Source: Thiopseudomonas denitrificans | Lineage (GTDB): Bacteria; Pseudomonadota; Gammaproteobacteria; Pseudomonadales; Pseudomonadaceae | NCBI RefSeq assembly: GCF_002866065.1 | Contig: NZ_LNJZ01000009.1 | Location: forward strand, 186,001 to 250,000 | Length of the DNA stretch: 64,000 nt | Direction: 5' to 3' | In this document: piece by piece, positions 63,801 to 64,000 of the stretch | Layout: each line of letters starts with the position of its first letter | Position numbering within the stretch: the stretch's first letter is position 1 | The notes under the pieces: generated by a model | What the model saw: the letters and a program-made list of their open reading frames with translations, nothing else | The model's database searches: none | What the model was told of the DNA's origin: nothing | Position numbers and translations under genes: made by a program

Positions 63801-64000
63801 CTGCGTCTTGAGCGGTGCTGGCTCCAGTGGCAGCGATAGCGCCCGGCCACCGTGGCAAAGGTGACCTCGGCAAAGCACTCGCCGCTTTGCCGCGACATGA
63901 TCTCGTTGCTGCTCTTGGTGACCCGCCCCAGACGCGGCGTGCGTCCATACAGGGCCAGACAGATGGCATCCAGGATGCTGGACTTGCCGGCTCCGGTCGG
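60848..64000 (-). CDS. sbcC: SbcC-type exonuclease subunit, N terminus outside window
   Basis: The gene reads in frame to the right edge; 1050 residues are visible, beginning inside the Walker A loop PTGAGKSSILDAICLALYG, so roughly 30-40 N-terminal residues are missing. SbcC is the SMC/Rad50-like ATPase of the SbcCD nuclease that cuts hairpins and protein-blocked DNA ends. Long Gln/Leu-rich coiled coils flank a zinc hook with CPLCGATRHPYAHG (the CxxC). The C-terminal ATPase lobe has NLSGGESFIVSLALALGLSRMAS (signature) and VDSLFLDEGFGTLDEEALDVALDTL (Walker B, D-loop). sbcD should lie just beyond the window. Hairpin cutting is notable given the palindromic repeats here. Confidence 0.95.
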   Translation of the reverse strand, partial: PTGAGKSSILDAICLALYGRTPRLGRVTKSSNEIMSRQSGECFAEVTFATVAGRYRCHWSQHRSRRSPGGELQQPKQELVRADSGEVLESKLREVEEAVIELTGMDFERFTRSVLLAQGGFAAFLQATADSRAPILEQITGTDIYSRISIRTHEMQREQREQLKLLQARLGGVRLLSTEQEQELLQALEQERSSERTLVEQVTTLETSVRWQEQIRQLQLQQTQLEQGRQQLATQQQEFEPERARLALALQAAELEPDLARLQAARRALETATAAHEQEQARLPQLTETVRTAQHLLEQQATVLEQARQQQVMQAPELRRVRVLDQELRQHAEQLALAVQGRDVLVQKLAGLHQARQENDDLQQKNAQQQSGLQVFFQQNAADEWLVTGLAGGEQQLVQLEQLQNRLQDARQHEQQAQERLQALASQLEQQRVRWRQDQQAVEQATATLSNTQEQLAAVLAGRQLEDYETEQRHLWDKRELLARIESLEAQRDSLHDGKPCPLCGATRHPYAHGQVPRLDGLGEQIRAIEEQIKQVRMLQEQCRQHERRLQSLREQFAGTEKTGLELSTREAGYREQLSSLGDECQKQLQTLAAFREQIGGVLEPLGVLPGEATRSGQLLEQLRIRRDRWQQQMAQARLLQQQQQGFEAETSRLQALIGLQQDSLQQQEQQLQASQQQQEVLQQQRLALFGQRDPDAQERLLQEAAVSAEQAHQQQAQQLKEQEQLLARLQERIAGLERQCKTGQADLAVAQDRLASQLTAHGFVSEQALQEALLPAETRQHLQLRARQLDTDETALRARLDDLEDRLATEQARELTTRTMEEVQAELQLAQEQLQQLRNRMAALTHQLQENEQARAGQVQLLEQLALQQEECRRLDNLHALIGSADGKKFRNFAQGLTFELMVAHANRTLQQMSDRYLLVRDSSEPLELNVLDNYQAGEIRSTKNLSGGESFIVSLALALGLSRMASQNVRVDSLFLDEGFGTLDEEALDVALDTLAGLQQDGKLIGVISHVQALKERIATQIRVRPLNGGRSRIEGPGCSRLEETGPD

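Overview
The window is about 60% G+C by eye, densely coded and almost certainly chromosomal. It most resembles a pseudomonad (Pseudomonadaceae; the Pseudomonas/Halopseudomonas/stutzeri area is my guess). Reasons: uvrB near an aromatic aminotransferase, a PP0621-like protein in front of pilS-pilR, erdR-dgkA as a pair, the tsdB-tsdA order known from P. stutzeri, a pseudomonad-type tRNA-Val, and REP-like GNGCGAAT-rich palindromes. I see no phage, integron, CRISPR array or complete insertion sequence.

Layout. 1-7.7 kb: end of an alpha/beta-fold gene, mlaA (lipid asymmetry), then two large membrane c-di-GMP enzymes. 7.7-16.6 kb: uvrB; divergent tesA and an ABC transporter pair (ybbA/ybbP type); an aromatic/aspartate aminotransferase; a possible structured RNA; a small zinc-knuckle-like ORF; an L,D-transpeptidase; tRNA-Val(GAC). 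16.8-18.5 kb: tsdB-tsdA (thiosulfate to tetrathionate). 18.8-29.9 kb: a flagellar zone (FliK-like and FlhB-C-like proteins, flgL, flgK, flgJ), in which flgL is separated from flgJ-flgK by a dctPQM TRAP transporter and a TehB-type methyltransferase. 29.9-36.4 kb: tcdA, the pilSR operon region, two small proteins and an M18 aminopeptidase. 36.5-45.4 kb: glyA, ettA, a DUF748 giant, two DUF2845 paralogues, metR, dgkA, erdR. 45.7-49.9 kb: a DMT exporter, a DTW-domain tRNA modification enzyme, then cytochrome b plus an octaheme cytochrome c of the tetrathionate-reductase (Otr) family. 50-52.8 kb: clpB with a clear sigma-32 promoter. 53.3-57.9 kb: a DUF4212/sodium-solute symporter pair whose large subunit is frameshifted, a hypothetical membrane protein and a Na/Pi cotransporter. 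57.9-58.6 kb: a 161-bp tandem repeat array. 58.6-64 kb: yaiI, a third GGDEF protein and sbcC running off the right edge.

Themes. Sulfur redox: TsdBA and the Otr-like octaheme cytochrome with its cytochrome b lie about 30 kb apart and could form the two arms of a thiosulfate/tetrathionate cycle. Surface behaviour: three c-di-GMP proteins, PilSR and flagellar hook-junction genes share the window. Regulation readable from the DNA includes a sigma-54 box before flgJ, a sigma-28-like box before flgL, a sigma-32 box before clpB and a strong sigma-70 promoter before tRNA-Val.

The most unusual DNA structures are the 161-bp array, whose core is a ~118-bp element with self-palindromic terminal repeats that recurs at two other places in the window; a 50-bp near-perfect palindrome after flgL; and an 11-bp-arm inverted repeat in the AT-rich region before the symporter. 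I did not find a clearly new multi-gene system. The strongest leads are the mosaic repeat family, the split flagellar operon and the tetrathionate/thiosulfate gene set.
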